Assembly (NCBI RefSeq): GCF_048541835.1
Contig: NZ_JBLEOY010000001.1
Coordinates: 1 to 64,000 of the forward strand
DNA length: 64,000 nucleotides
Direction: 5' to 3'
From: QIJE01 sp048541835
GTDB taxonomy: Bacteria > SZUA-79 > Acidulodesulfobacterales > Acidulodesulfobacteraceae
Within the stretch, counting starts at the first letter, position 1. The number at the start of each line of letters is the position of its first letter. The notes under the pieces were generated by a model. It worked only from the letters and a program-made list of their open reading frames with translations, did no database searches and was not told the DNA's origin. Both the position numbers and the translations under genes were made by a program. Shown one piece after another: positions 16,653-25,919 of this stretch.

Positions 16653-19472
16653 ATGCTTATTAATCTTAAAAAGACCGTCGTTTTATCATTTTTTCTTATA
16701 TTTTTTTTATTTTACCTGTTACCGACAGCTTACGCAAAAAAAAACGGTTGTCTCGTTGGCGTCGGTTTCTTAAATATTTCCGATATCGGTGTTTCTAAGT
16801 ATATAGTTAAATCCATAAGATACGAGCTGCCGCCGAATATCCCCCTAAAAGATATCGACAATTTTTTGTACTTAAAAAAGGGACGGAAATTTTCTATGCC
16901 CTATCTTAAAGCCACCCTTAGAACATTATATAATACCGGTTATTTTTCTAATATTTCCGTTTTAGTTAAAATATGTAAAAAACAAAAGTTTATCCATCTC
17001 ACTTTTGTTTTTTTTCCGAAGGTTTATATAGGGGTGGTGAATGTATACGGTCTTGAGGGAACTGACATATCGCCGAAAGAGCTTTTGGAATCTATTCCCC
17101 TAAAAAAAGGGGGTCGATTTTCAAGATATTACGAGTCTGTAAGCATAGATAGCATAAGAAGGATTATGCTCAACGAAGGCTATCCTGATGCAGAGGTTAA
17201 AATATCTTCGTATGTTTTAAGGAACTCAGAAAAGTATATAGTAAATATTAATATCATTCATAATAAGCCGGTTTTAGTTTCCAAGGTATTTGTCAAATTA
17301 AAATCATACTATCCGAGGAAAAGGATAGGAGCGCTCGTCAGGGGTTTAGTCTCAAAGCCGTTGAGTATGAATAATCTTCAAAAATTTAGAGAAAAAATAT
17401 GGAATATATACAGCGATAAAGGATACCTTAACGTAATAATCCAGGGTCCTAAAATTACCTATATCTCTAAACATAAAGCAATAGTCACCTTCAATGTCTA
17501 TCCCGGATACAGAATATCATTTCATTTTATAGGCGCGGCACCCTTAAAACCGATTTTTATAGAAAATTCTTTATTCGACAAAAAAAACGTTTTGATATTC
17601 AACAAGGAGACATTTATAGCATTCAAAAGGATACTGAAAAACTTTTTTAAAAAGAAAGGTTATTATTTTGTGAAGGTTTTATTGAAGGAACGGGTAAATA
17701 AAATAAATGGAACTTTAGACGTATATTATGACGTACGCAAGGGGCACACCGTAAAAATAAGACGCGTGGTTATAGAAGGATACGAACCGTTTGTTGAGAA
17801 AACCATACGTTCGCTTATGCAAACATCCATTACGTCGGTGTTTAACAGCGAATATTTTTTCGAGAAAAGGCTTCTCGACGATATAAATAATATCAAAAAC
17901 TATTATAACGACGAGGGTTACCTTTCACCTATCATAAAATATGATTTGAAATTCAGCGTGGATAAAAAAAGCGTTACAATAATTCTACATATAATAAAAG
18001 GGATAAGAACCACGGTAAAGAGGGTTTACGTAAGCGGATTGCCTCATAGATTGAAATATTATAAAGAAACAGTCGATTATTTTCTAAAAATGCAAAATTC
18101 TCCGCTTTATATAATTAAGGCGGAAAACGGGAAGAATATGCTTTCGACAAGGTTGGCCGATTCCGGATTTGTTTTTTCTAAGGTAAAGTTGAACATAAAG
18201 CACTTAAATAATAGAAAATACGTAAATCTTTATTATTACATAAGAAGCGGTCCACTGGTCAGGATAAAAAACATCTTAATAATAGGCAATACTATCACGA
18301 AAACCTACTATATAAGGAGTCTTTTACTTTTTAAAAAGGGTCAAATTTATAATCAGAAAAAAATAATTCAAACGCAGAACAGGCTGTATGGATCGGGTAT
18401 ATTTAATTACGTCGGCATTAAGATAGAAAATCCACAAGATGAAGAACCGTATAAGAATATAATTTTAAAGGTAAAAGACGCAAAGCCGGTGAACTTCAGT
18501 CTCGGAGCCGGTTACGGCACATACGTCAGATACAAGGGTTTTATGCAGGTAGAGAACAACAACCTTTTTGGGATTGGGCAGTCTCTTTCCATGCGTCTCT
18601 CAAAAAGCGCCGTCTATACAGACTTACTTTTAAATTACTACGACCCCGCCATATATAATTATAGAGGGTTTGCTTTTGACGCCAAGGGATTGGACACGAA
18701 CATAACAACTATTAATTATAGGCTGCACAAGGAGGGAGGGGCATTTTCAATAATAAGGAGATTCAGCACTCATATTAAAGGGCTTTTTTCCTACGGGATA
18801 TTTTATAATTACCTGTCGGGGTTAAATCCCGGCGCGCAAATAACCCCGACGGACTCGGGTTTTTCCAGAATCAGCTCCATTTCTTCATCTATTATTTATA
18901 ATACGAAAAATAATATATTCAATCCCACGTCAGGGAATCTGACGACCTTAAAATTCATCTATTCTACATTTTCAATAGATTCTCAAATCAATTTTTTTAA
19001 GATATTCTTTCATACAGAGGAATATATTCCGTTTATTTATAATACCGTTTTTCTTTACTCGCTTCGTTTAGGTTATATAAGGCCTTTGCCTCCGACTACG
19101 CAGGTGCCTATAAACGAAAGATTTTTTATTGGCGGCAGGACTACGGTGAGGGGTTTCCCTCAGGATTCTATTGGGCTCGTGGACCTTAATCCTCACAACT
19201 ATCCGATAGGGGGAGACGTTATGGAAAATTATAATCTTCAGCTTAATATTCCGATTCATAAAAATTTTAATCTTTTTATTTTTCAGGACGGCGGAAATGT
19301 ATTTTTAAATAGCAGAGATATAAGACCTTTTGCATTGTATAAATCTGCCGGCGCAGGTATAATGTATCTATCTCCGATAGGTCAGATAAGTTTTTCATAC
19401 GGTTTTATACTTAACAGAAAACCTTATTGGCCGGCCGGAGGGGTCAACTTTACGATAGGGACATCGTTCTGA
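16653..19472 (+). CDS. Omp85-family outer-membrane assembly protein (TamA/BamA type)
   Basis: This is a 939-residue exported protein. The signal peptide covers residues ~1-28 (hydrophobic core ending PTAYAKK). Several POTRA domains follow to ~residue 600; segments such as LRTLYNTGYFSNISV and YNDEGYLSPIIKY are typical. The C-terminal 16-strand barrel carries FFIGGRTTVRGF, the conserved VRGF motif of loop 6, and ends in Phe (VNFTIGTSF). Long POTRA regions favour BamA, while adjacency to tamB favours TamA; either is possible. The cobalamin genes begin 20 bp downstream, so transcription probably continues. Confidence 0.88.
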   Translation: MLINLKKTVVLSFFLIFFLFYLLPTAYAKKNGCLVGVGFLNISDIGVSKYIVKSIRYELPPNIPLKDIDNFLYLKKGRKFSMPYLKATLRTLYNTGYFSNISVLVKICKKQKFIHLTFVFFPKVYIGVVNVYGLEGTDISPKELLESIPLKKGGRFSRYYESVSIDSIRRIMLNEGYPDAEVKISSYVLRNSEKYIVNINIIHNKPVLVSKVFVKLKSYYPRKRIGALVRGLVSKPLSMNNLQKFREKIWNIYSDKGYLNVIIQGPKITYISKHKAIVTFNVYPGYRISFHFIGAAPLKPIFIENSLFDKKNVLIFNKETFIAFKRILKNFFKKKGYYFVKVLLKERVNKINGTLDVYYDVRKGHTVKIRRVVIEGYEPFVEKTIRSLMQTSITSVFNSEYFFEKRLLDDINNIKNYYNDEGYLSPIIKYDLKFSVDKKSVTIILHIIKGIRTTVKRVYVSGLPHRLKYYKETVDYFLKMQNSPLYIIKAENGKNMLSTRLADSGFVFSKVKLNIKHLNNRKYVNLYYYIRSGPLVRIKNILIIGNTITKTYYIRSLLLFKKGQIYNQKKIIQTQNRLYGSGIFNYVGIKIENPQDEEPYKNIILKVKDAKPVNFSLGAGYGTYVRYKGFMQVENNNLFGIGQSLSMRLSKSAVYTDLLLNYYDPAIYNYRGFAFDAKGLDTNITTINYRLHKEGGAFSIIRRFSTHIKGLFSYGIFYNYLSGLNPGAQITPTDSGFSRISSISSSIIYNTKNNIFNPTSGNLTTLKFIYSTFSIDSQINFFKIFFHTEEYIPFIYNTVFLYSLRLGYIRPLPPTTQVPINERFFIGGRTTVRGFPQDSIGLVDLNPHNYPIGGDVMENYNLQLNIPIHKNFNLFIFQDGGNVFLNSRDIRPFALYKSAGAGIMYLSPIGQISFSYGFILNRKPYWPAGGVNFTIGTSF

Positions 19473-19492
19473 TTTAGACGCTATATGACAGT

Positions 19493-20746
19493 ATGAGAAA
19501 GGGATTTTCCACGGGAAGCGTGAGTGCTGCGACGATAAAGGCTTCTATTAGGTATTATTTCAAGTCGATAAAGTTTTCGGTTATCGATATAAAAATGCCG
19601 GGCGGAGAAACTGCGCATTTAGATATTGCCGGGCTTGAAAAATTTGAAGAAGATGCCGAGCGGTCTATTTCGAGAGCTGTTGTGGTAAAGGATTCGGGAG
19701 ACGACCCGGATGTCACCAACGGAATTAAAATTTATGCCGATTTTATCAATATAAACGAAAATAAAATCGGCAGATTAAGAAAGTGTTATGGAAAATTATC
19801 TATTTATAATACGATAAGTAATTTGTGTAGCAGCAATGCATTTGGGGGTTTTACTTTAATACTCGCGGCTGGAAAAGGCATCGGCATAGTAACTAAGCCC
19901 GGTTTGCCGGTTGAACCGGGGCAGGCGGCAGTAAACCCGGTTCCCTTTAAAATGATAGAGCTTGCCGCAAGGGAAGAGTTATGTCATTGGATAGAGGGGC
20001 CTATTTTGGATTTAAGCGCAATAGGTGCCGATACGTTTATTTCGGTACTTTATATACCTGAAGGTAAAGAGGTAGCTAAAAAAACATTGAATCAGAGGCT
20101 TGGCATATACGGCGGTATAAGTATTTTAGGCACTACCGGTTACGTTATACCCATATCTACCAAGGCATGGCTTGAGACGATTAAGACCTCGCTGATATTC
20201 TTATCGGAGAATAAGATTAAAACATGCGTTTTTACTCCGGGAAGATACAGCGAAAAAATAGCCATGAAGATTTTTAAAGATATGCCGAAAGAAAGCTTTA
20301 TAGAAATGGGCGATTATGTGGCTTATTCCATGAGAAAAGCCGCTGGATTCGGGATAAAGAAAATTATTGTAGTAGGGCAGTTCGGGAAAATGATAAAAAT
20401 TGCACAGGGTGCCGGAAATACAAATGCTAAATATACCGATTTAAATTTAAATTTTCTAGGGGAAACAGTCAGAAAAACGTTACTAGGGCTTAACAGATTA
20501 GAAAGTATGGGGTTGACCGAAAAAGAGACGGAATATATTTTTAATCTTATAATTAATTCCAATACGTCAAGGCAGGCATACGAATATATATTATCGGATA
20601 AGTTTAGACCCTTTTCCGGAGTTATTTTTGAAAATATTTTAAAAGCGGCAAGAGAAAATTTAAATAAAATGACGGGAAATAACAATGACCTTGATATCGA
20701 AATTGTCTTGATATCGTATAAGGGTGAAATAATAAAAACAGTATAG
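19493..20746 (+). CDS. cbiD: Cobalt-precorrin-5B C1-methyltransferase CbiD
   Basis: This is a 417-residue protein with the CbiD signatures: GFSTGSVSAATIKAS at the N-terminus (usual form TTGxCAAAA), VKDSGDDPDVTNG, and GAGNTNAKYTDLN in the C-terminal half. CbiD methylates C1 of cobalt-precorrin-5B in the anaerobic (early cobalt insertion) corrin pathway. It is the first gene of a six-gene corrin run and starts only 20 bp after the Omp85 stop, with no cobalamin riboswitch in between. Confidence 0.93.
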   Translation: MRKGFSTGSVSAATIKASIRYYFKSIKFSVIDIKMPGGETAHLDIAGLEKFEEDAERSISRAVVVKDSGDDPDVTNGIKIYADFININENKIGRLRKCYGKLSIYNTISNLCSSNAFGGFTLILAAGKGIGIVTKPGLPVEPGQAAVNPVPFKMIELAAREELCHWIEGPILDLSAIGADTFISVLYIPEGKEVAKKTLNQRLGIYGGISILGTTGYVIPISTKAWLETIKTSLIFLSENKIKTCVFTPGRYSEKIAMKIFKDMPKESFIEMGDYVAYSMRKAAGFGIKKIIVVGQFGKMIKIAQGAGNTNAKYTDLNLNFLGETVRKTLLGLNRLESMGLTEKETEYIFNLIINSNTSRQAYEYILSDKFRPFSGVIFENILKAARENLNKMTGNNNDLDIEIVLISYKGEIIKTV

Positions 20747-20801
20747 ACGCGGCAAGTACGCGGCGGATTAACGATCTGCAATGGAGGATTTAAATATATA
20801 A

Positions 20802-22292
20802 ATGACCAAGAAAATTCATATACTCGGTATATCTCCGTGTTTTTTAGAGACCGGCAAAAAAGATCTTTTAAGATTGTTTGCCGATAAGAAGAATAGGATA
20901 GATACCGTATTTGCAAGAAAAGAGGACGCAGATTTATTAGCACGGGTTAGGACATATATCGCTTCCGAGAATAAAAGCATAACGGTGGAAAACGACGGTA
21001 ATATTACTCACTTAAATAATGCGACGATATTTTACGACAGTAAAATTCAATTTATAATAGATTATATAAAGGGAAATTTAGGCAAAAAAAATGTTTTAAT
21101 TATAGCAAACGGCGATCCGAATTATTTCGGAATCGGCGGGGCAATATTAAATAAATTAAAGGAGGGCGAAAAAAGATTCGTAGAAATTTATCCCTCCGTT
21201 AGTTTTATGCAGATCGGTTTTTCTAAATTAAAAATACCTATGACCGAAGCCGTGATTGTGAGCCTGCACGGAAGAGATTTAAAGAACATTTACCCGGCTT
21301 TATATTCAAGGGGTAAAAATATCGGTATATATACCGATAATGTCAATACACCCTGCAAGATACATGCTAAATTGGAAGAGAAGGGATTTTTAGAATATTT
21401 TAATTTTTACGTGCTGACGGATTTATGCACCAAAAGTGAAAAGATTCATAAAAGCCTCACTGAGGAACTGCTTGAAGACCTCGGCAATAAAAAGAATATA
21501 ATCATACTAAGCGAGAAGAATACTAAAAATTTTGAAGACGGCGTTATCGGTATAGACGACGACACATACATACACGCAATTGGAGAACCGACAAAAAAAG
21601 AAGTCAGGGTTATAAGTATCGGTTTATTGGGTTTAAAAGCCGATTCGATAGTTGTAGATGCAGGATGCGGCAGCGGCAGCGTGAGCATGGAGGTTTCCGC
21701 CATAGCCCGTAACGGTATTGTTTACGCCGTAGATAAAAATATATCCAAGATAGAAAACCTTAAAAAGAATATCAAAAAATTTTGGAGACCGAATATCGAA
21801 CCCATCTTAGGAGAACTTCCGGGTTCGTTTAAAACGCTGAAGGATATCTGTCCGACGCAGATAGATTCCGTCTTTATCGGAGGTGGCGGCAGTGATTTAA
21901 TTGATATCATAACAGGGTCGCTCGATATTCTGAAAGATATGGGAGTGATCGTAATTAATAGCATAACGATAAATTCATTGAATAACGTCTTGTCGTTTAT
22001 TAATAATTTTAATAATTCCGATTTGAAAAACGACAAGAATAATAAGTTTGAAATAAGATATGAGATTATATCGGTTAACGTGGCGAGATTGAAATCCATT
22101 AAAAAAGATTCTTATTTTCAGGCATTAAATCAAATTTACATCACTAAGATTATAAAAATGCTTAAACCCGACAAGCTTAATAAACCGAATAAATTTAAGA
22201 GCAATATAAAACAAACCGTATACAAAATGGAAAAAAACAAGCCTAACGTTAAAGTGAGGAATAAGACCATTAAACCGAAAGATCCGGAGTAG
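20802..22292 (+). CDS. cbiET: Precorrin-6Y/cobalt-precorrin-7 C5,C15-methyltransferase, CbiE-CbiT fusion
   Basis: This is a 496-residue two-domain protein. Residues ~1-250 match the CbiE tetrapyrrole methylase (ANGDPNYFGIGG replaces the more common SGDPGFYGI). Residues ~255-450 match CbiT (VDAGCGSGSVSMEVSAIA is the SAM site and FIGGGGSDL the second motif). Together they methylate C5 and C15 and decarboxylate the C12 acetate side chain. The last ~50 residues form a Lys/Asn-rich basic tail (ending NKTIKPKDPE) with no family counterpart that I know. It lies 55 bp after cbiD. Confidence 0.9.
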   Translation: MTKKIHILGISPCFLETGKKDLLRLFADKKNRIDTVFARKEDADLLARVRTYIASENKSITVENDGNITHLNNATIFYDSKIQFIIDYIKGNLGKKNVLIIANGDPNYFGIGGAILNKLKEGEKRFVEIYPSVSFMQIGFSKLKIPMTEAVIVSLHGRDLKNIYPALYSRGKNIGIYTDNVNTPCKIHAKLEEKGFLEYFNFYVLTDLCTKSEKIHKSLTEELLEDLGNKKNIIILSEKNTKNFEDGVIGIDDDTYIHAIGEPTKKEVRVISIGLLGLKADSIVVDAGCGSGSVSMEVSAIARNGIVYAVDKNISKIENLKKNIKKFWRPNIEPILGELPGSFKTLKDICPTQIDSVFIGGGGSDLIDIITGSLDILKDMGVIVINSITINSLNNVLSFINNFNNSDLKNDKNNKFEIRYEIISVNVARLKSIKKDSYFQALNQIYITKIIKMLKPDKLNKPNKFKSNIKQTVYKMEKNKPNVKVRNKTIKPKDPE

Positions 22293-22295
22293 GCG

Positions 22296-23084
22296 TTGAA
22301 TAATCCGTTAAAAGTATTACGTTTGAATATTATAGGCGTCGGTCCGGGCGATCCGGAATTAATTACGGTAAAAGCCGTTAATGCCGCTATAAACAGTAAA
22401 TTTATATTTTATCCGGATGTTTGCGGAGGAAAAAGCAGGGTTGCTTACGATATTATAAAAAACGCGGTAAGGCTTTCCGGGGCAAAAGAGCTGCCGGAGG
22501 AAATGTTTCTCCCGTTAGAGGTAGAGATGAAACGTTCTAACGGAAGAAACGGTGATTTATATTATAAGAATGCGATTAAAATAATAGAAAAATTAAAAGA
22601 AGGTACATGCTCATATATCACGATCGGAGACCCTATGTTTTACAGCACATATTACGGGTTACACAATGCTATCGAGGATATAAGATCAGATAATTTTTTG
22701 AAAAGCGGATACGAACTCGATATAAATATAATTAACGGAGTTTCTTCGCTTCATTATGCGTTAGGCTTGATAGGGAAGCCATATATAATTAAAAACGGTG
22801 CTGTTTTTATAACTGTTCCGATAAAAAAAAATTCAGCTGAAATAGAAAGAGAAATAAGGTTCATTGCAGACAAATATCCCAGACCGCAGGTCATAGTTTT
22901 CATGAAAGCGGGGGCTTACGTAAAAGATATTTTATCTGCATTTAAAAGGATGTATGCCGCCGCGCTCACGGAGGATCGGGTTAAGCTTTATTTGATAGAA
23001 AAATCAAAACTCGTAAACGATTTCGCCGAAAGAGACTGTTTGGATTTTGATTATTTTTCCATATTGATAGGGGTTTTTGTTTAA
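22296..23084 (+). CDS. cobI: (Cobalt-)precorrin-2 C20-methyltransferase
   Basis: This is a 262-residue tetrapyrrole methylase. The N-terminal IIGVGPGDPELITVKAV is the SAM-binding start typical of CobI/CbiL, and YITIGDPMFYSTYYGLH is the second glycine-rich motif. It makes precorrin-3 from precorrin-2, or the cobalt form. Translation starts at TTG (22296), 3 bp after the cbiET stop, so it is probably coupled to that gene. Confidence 0.9.
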   Translation: MNNPLKVLRLNIIGVGPGDPELITVKAVNAAINSKFIFYPDVCGGKSRVAYDIIKNAVRLSGAKELPEEMFLPLEVEMKRSNGRNGDLYYKNAIKIIEKLKEGTCSYITIGDPMFYSTYYGLHNAIEDIRSDNFLKSGYELDINIINGVSSLHYALGLIGKPYIIKNGAVFITVPIKKNSAEIEREIRFIADKYPRPQVIVFMKAGAYVKDILSAFKRMYAAALTEDRVKLYLIEKSKLVNDFAERDCLDFDYFSILIGVFV

Positions 23085-23102
23085 TATTTAATATTGTTTT
23101 TT

Positions 23103-23885
23103 ATGGCTATTTCTAAAATCTATTTCGTATCAGCAGGTCCGGGCGACCCAGAGCTTTTAACGATAAAGGCCTTTGAGATATTAAAAAAATCAGATGCCGT
23201 CTTTTATGCCGGTTCCCTTATAAATCCTGAAATGCTTGGGGTTATCAAAAGCGATGCATTACTAATAGATATGAAAAGCCTTAATTTTGAACAGATTAAG
23301 GCGGGGTTAGAAGAATTGCTCAGGTCAAATTATATTATTTCCGTTCTTCATGCGGGGGATTCCTCAATCTATTCTTCTATTAACGAACAAATGCTCTACT
23401 TAGAAGAAAAGGGTATTGAATATGAGATTATTCCGGGTGTTACCGCTGCCTTTGCCGCAAGCGCCGCCTATAAATCGATTTTGACGTTGCCCGACGTATC
23501 TCAAACCCTTATATTTTGCAGGGGTGAAGGAAGAACAGGCAAAATGCCCCCGGGTCAGGATATAAAGAGCCTTGCAAACCATAGGGCGACTATGGCTATT
23601 TATTTAAGCTTCGGCATAATAGAATCGATAGTGGACGATTTAACGGAACATTACCCTGTAAATACGCCATGTTTGATTGCTAAGGACGTATCATTGAAAG
23701 GGGAGATTTTAATAGGCTGCAAGTTAAAAGACGTAGTCAAAAAGTCGGAGGAATTCTCTATTCAGAATATGGCGATTTTAATCATAGGCGAGGCTTTAAA
23801 AGGAAAATACCTTAAGGAAAACAGGTCCAAATTGTATGATAAGAATTTTTCACACGGCTTCAGGAATAAAGAAGACCGAACATGA
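23103..23885 (+). CDS. cobM: (Cobalt-)precorrin-4 C11-methyltransferase
   Basis: A tetrapyrrole methylase of ~260 residues. IYFVSAGPGDPELLTIKAFE and DAVFYAGSLINPEML are characteristic of CobM/CbiF, as is the later IPGVTAAFAASAA. I chose the ATG at 23103 (MAISKIYF); an upstream TTG at 23094 would add three residues and is less likely. The gene overlaps cbiG by 50 bp at its 3' end. Confidence 0.92.
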   Translation: MAISKIYFVSAGPGDPELLTIKAFEILKKSDAVFYAGSLINPEMLGVIKSDALLIDMKSLNFEQIKAGLEELLRSNYIISVLHAGDSSIYSSINEQMLYLEEKGIEYEIIPGVTAAFAASAAYKSILTLPDVSQTLIFCRGEGRTGKMPPGQDIKSLANHRATMAIYLSFGIIESIVDDLTEHYPVNTPCLIAKDVSLKGEILIGCKLKDVVKKSEEFSIQNMAILIIGEALKGKYLKENRSKLYDKNFSHGFRNKEDRT

Positions 23886-25119
23886 CTCCGCTTTTGAAGT
23901 CAAAAATATTGCATTTATCATAATATCTAAAAATAGCCTTAAAACGGCGTTGGATATTTATAAAGGAATAGCGGAGAAAGTGTCGAGTGAAATAGAAATC
24001 GGTACTTCCGAAATTTTATATTTAACTTTTTTTATCGAAAAAAATAAAAATGAATTAATAGAAACGGCAAAAAAATATCTATCGGAATTAATTCCGGTTC
24101 CAAAATCTACCGTTAGTAACGAAAAAAATATATCCATAAAGAATTATGAAAAATTATCGATAAATTTTTTAGGCGGATTATTTAAAGATTTTGACCATAT
24201 TGTATTTTTTCTGGCGTTAGGCGCTACGGTAAGGTACATTGCTCCGTTAATAAAAGATAAATTGAGCGATCCCGGTGTTATAGTAATAGACGAATCCGGA
24301 AAATTTGTTATAAGCGTGCTTTCGGGGCATACGGGTGGGGCAAACGAATTTACCGAGCGGATTTCCGGATTTTTGGGTGCCATTCCGGTAGTTACCACGG
24401 CAACGGATAGAACTAACAGGTTTTCGATAGACATGTTTGCAAAGAGATTCGGTTTTTTCATAGAGTCGGCAAGAGATAAAATAAAGGTGTTTAATAAGGC
24501 ATCTCTTAAAGGAGAAAAGTTTAAGATATATATCGAAAACGATTTTAACGTGAAAGAAATTAAAAATTATATAGATAAATTTAATAATTCAAAAGATTTC
24601 AGTTATACAAATAATTTAGATTTGGATCCGTCAAAGATAATAGCAATTTCAGTGAATGAAAATTTAAAAAAGCCTGTTCCCGCCGGCATTGCCGTCATAT
24701 TAAGGCCTAAGCGTTTAGTCGTAGGGATAGGTTGCAATAAAAATACCGATTTTGAAGAAATAGAAGATTTTATATTGTCTAAATTTGCCGATAACAATCT
24801 TTCTATAAACGCGGTAAGAAATACGGCAACGATAGATTTAAAGATGGAAGAGGAAGGAATTTTGCGATTCGGAAAGAACTATGGCGGATTTGTAGATTTT
24901 TTTACGAAAAAAGAAATAAACGATTTTATAGAGGGTTTTAATAGAAAAAGAAATGAGAATTCATTATGTTTTAAACATACCGGCGCTTATTCGGTTTGTG
25001 AGCCGTGCGCCGCTTTATCGGCAAAAGGGGGAGGGGGAAAGGGGGGCATACTCCTGATACCGAAACAAAAGAAAGGCAATGTGACGATGGCGGTGACGAT
25101 GGCGGATAACTTAAAATAG
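23836..25119 (+). CDS. cbiG: Cobalt-precorrin-5A hydrolase CbiG
   Basis: This is a 427-residue protein. The central part has LALGATVRYIAPLIKDKLSD and VSVLSGHTGGANE-like sequence (here SVLSGHTGGANEF), and the C-terminal CbiG domain begins VVGIGCNKNTDFEEIEDF. CbiG opens the delta-lactone of cobalt-precorrin-5A and releases acetaldehyde. The first ~20 codons overlap cobM in another frame; a later start is possible because the family fold seems to begin near VKNIAFIII. The protein ends with a Gly/Lys-rich stretch encoded by runs of G. Confidence 0.9.
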   Translation: MIRIFHTASGIKKTEHDSAFEVKNIAFIIISKNSLKTALDIYKGIAEKVSSEIEIGTSEILYLTFFIEKNKNELIETAKKYLSELIPVPKSTVSNEKNISIKNYEKLSINFLGGLFKDFDHIVFFLALGATVRYIAPLIKDKLSDPGVIVIDESGKFVISVLSGHTGGANEFTERISGFLGAIPVVTTATDRTNRFSIDMFAKRFGFFIESARDKIKVFNKASLKGEKFKIYIENDFNVKEIKNYIDKFNNSKDFSYTNNLDLDPSKIIAISVNENLKKPVPAGIAVILRPKRLVVGIGCNKNTDFEEIEDFILSKFADNNLSINAVRNTATIDLKMEEEGILRFGKNYGGFVDFFTKKEINDFIEGFNRKRNENSLCFKHTGAYSVCEPCAALSAKGGGGKGGILLIPKQKKGNVTMAVTMADNLK

Positions 25120-25127
25120 GAAAAGAA

Positions 25128-25919
25128 ATGAAAGAGTTTGGAAAGATTACGGTTATAGGAACTGGACCGGGAGATATCGGTCATTTGAGTAAAAAAGCAT
25201 TAGATGCAATAGTGGAAGCCGAGACCGTAATAGGTTATTCGTCTTACCTAAAGCAGATAGGGGACATATTAAGCGAAGACCAAAGGAAAATGCCGTTTAA
25301 TATGAAAGATGAAATTGAACGGTGCGAGACAGTTGTCGAAAGGTCTTTAGAGGGTAAAAAGGTAGCGCTTATTTCAGGGGGAGATGCCGGAATTTACGGC
25401 ATGAGCGGGCTCTTGCTTGAAATTATAGATAAAAAATCACTCACGGGGAAGGTTCCGATAGAGTTTATCCCCGGGATACCTGCTTTTTGCGCCGTTTCCG
25501 CTGCGATAGGAGCGCCTATTACCAATGATTTTTGTGTTATTTCGTTATCCAATCTTTTGACGCCGTGGCAAGACATAGAGAAGAGATTGAGAGCGGCATC
25601 TATGGGTAATTTTGTTATAATAATATATAATCCCAAGAGTAAAAGGAGGAGAGAAGAGCTTACCACGGCAAAGAATATACTGCTTGAAAGTATCGAAAAG
25701 GACAGACCCGCCGCTATCGCGAAGGCGGTAACGAGACCGGACGAAGAAATTATCATAACGACGTTGGAAAACATCGATAATTTCGATATAGTTACAATGA
25801 ATACTACTATAATAGTAGGAAACAGCGATACCTACGTAAACGATTTGTATATGATAACCAAAAGGGGTTACGGCAATAAATACGATTTAGATAAAATTAA
25901 AAAAAGGAGTAAAATATGA
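25128..25919 (+). CDS. cobJ: (Cobalt-)precorrin-3B C17-methyltransferase
   Basis: This is a 263-residue tetrapyrrole methylase. VIGTGPGDIGHLSKKALDAI, VIGYSSYLKQI, ALISGGDAGIYGMSGLLLEI and IIYNPKSKRR are typical of CobJ/CbiH, which contracts the ring at C17. It starts 8 bp after cbiG behind an AGGAAAAG site. Its stop codon overlaps the ATG of the following sugar-nucleotide gene (ATGA), which links corrin and envelope genes in one message. Confidence 0.93.
   Translation: MKEFGKITVIGTGPGDIGHLSKKALDAIVEAETVIGYSSYLKQIGDILSEDQRKMPFNMKDEIERCETVVERSLEGKKVALISGGDAGIYGMSGLLLEIIDKKSLTGKVPIEFIPGIPAFCAVSAAIGAPITNDFCVISLSNLLTPWQDIEKRLRAASMGNFVIIIYNPKSKRRREELTTAKNILLESIEKDRPAAIAKAVTRPDEEIIITTLENIDNFDIVTMNTTIIVGNSDTYVNDLYMITKRGYGNKYDLDKIKKRSKI

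Noticed and set aside
19473..19492. Cobalamin riboswitch before cbiD
   Set aside because: Only 20 bp separate cbiD from the upstream stop codon, far too little, and no B12-box sequence is visible.
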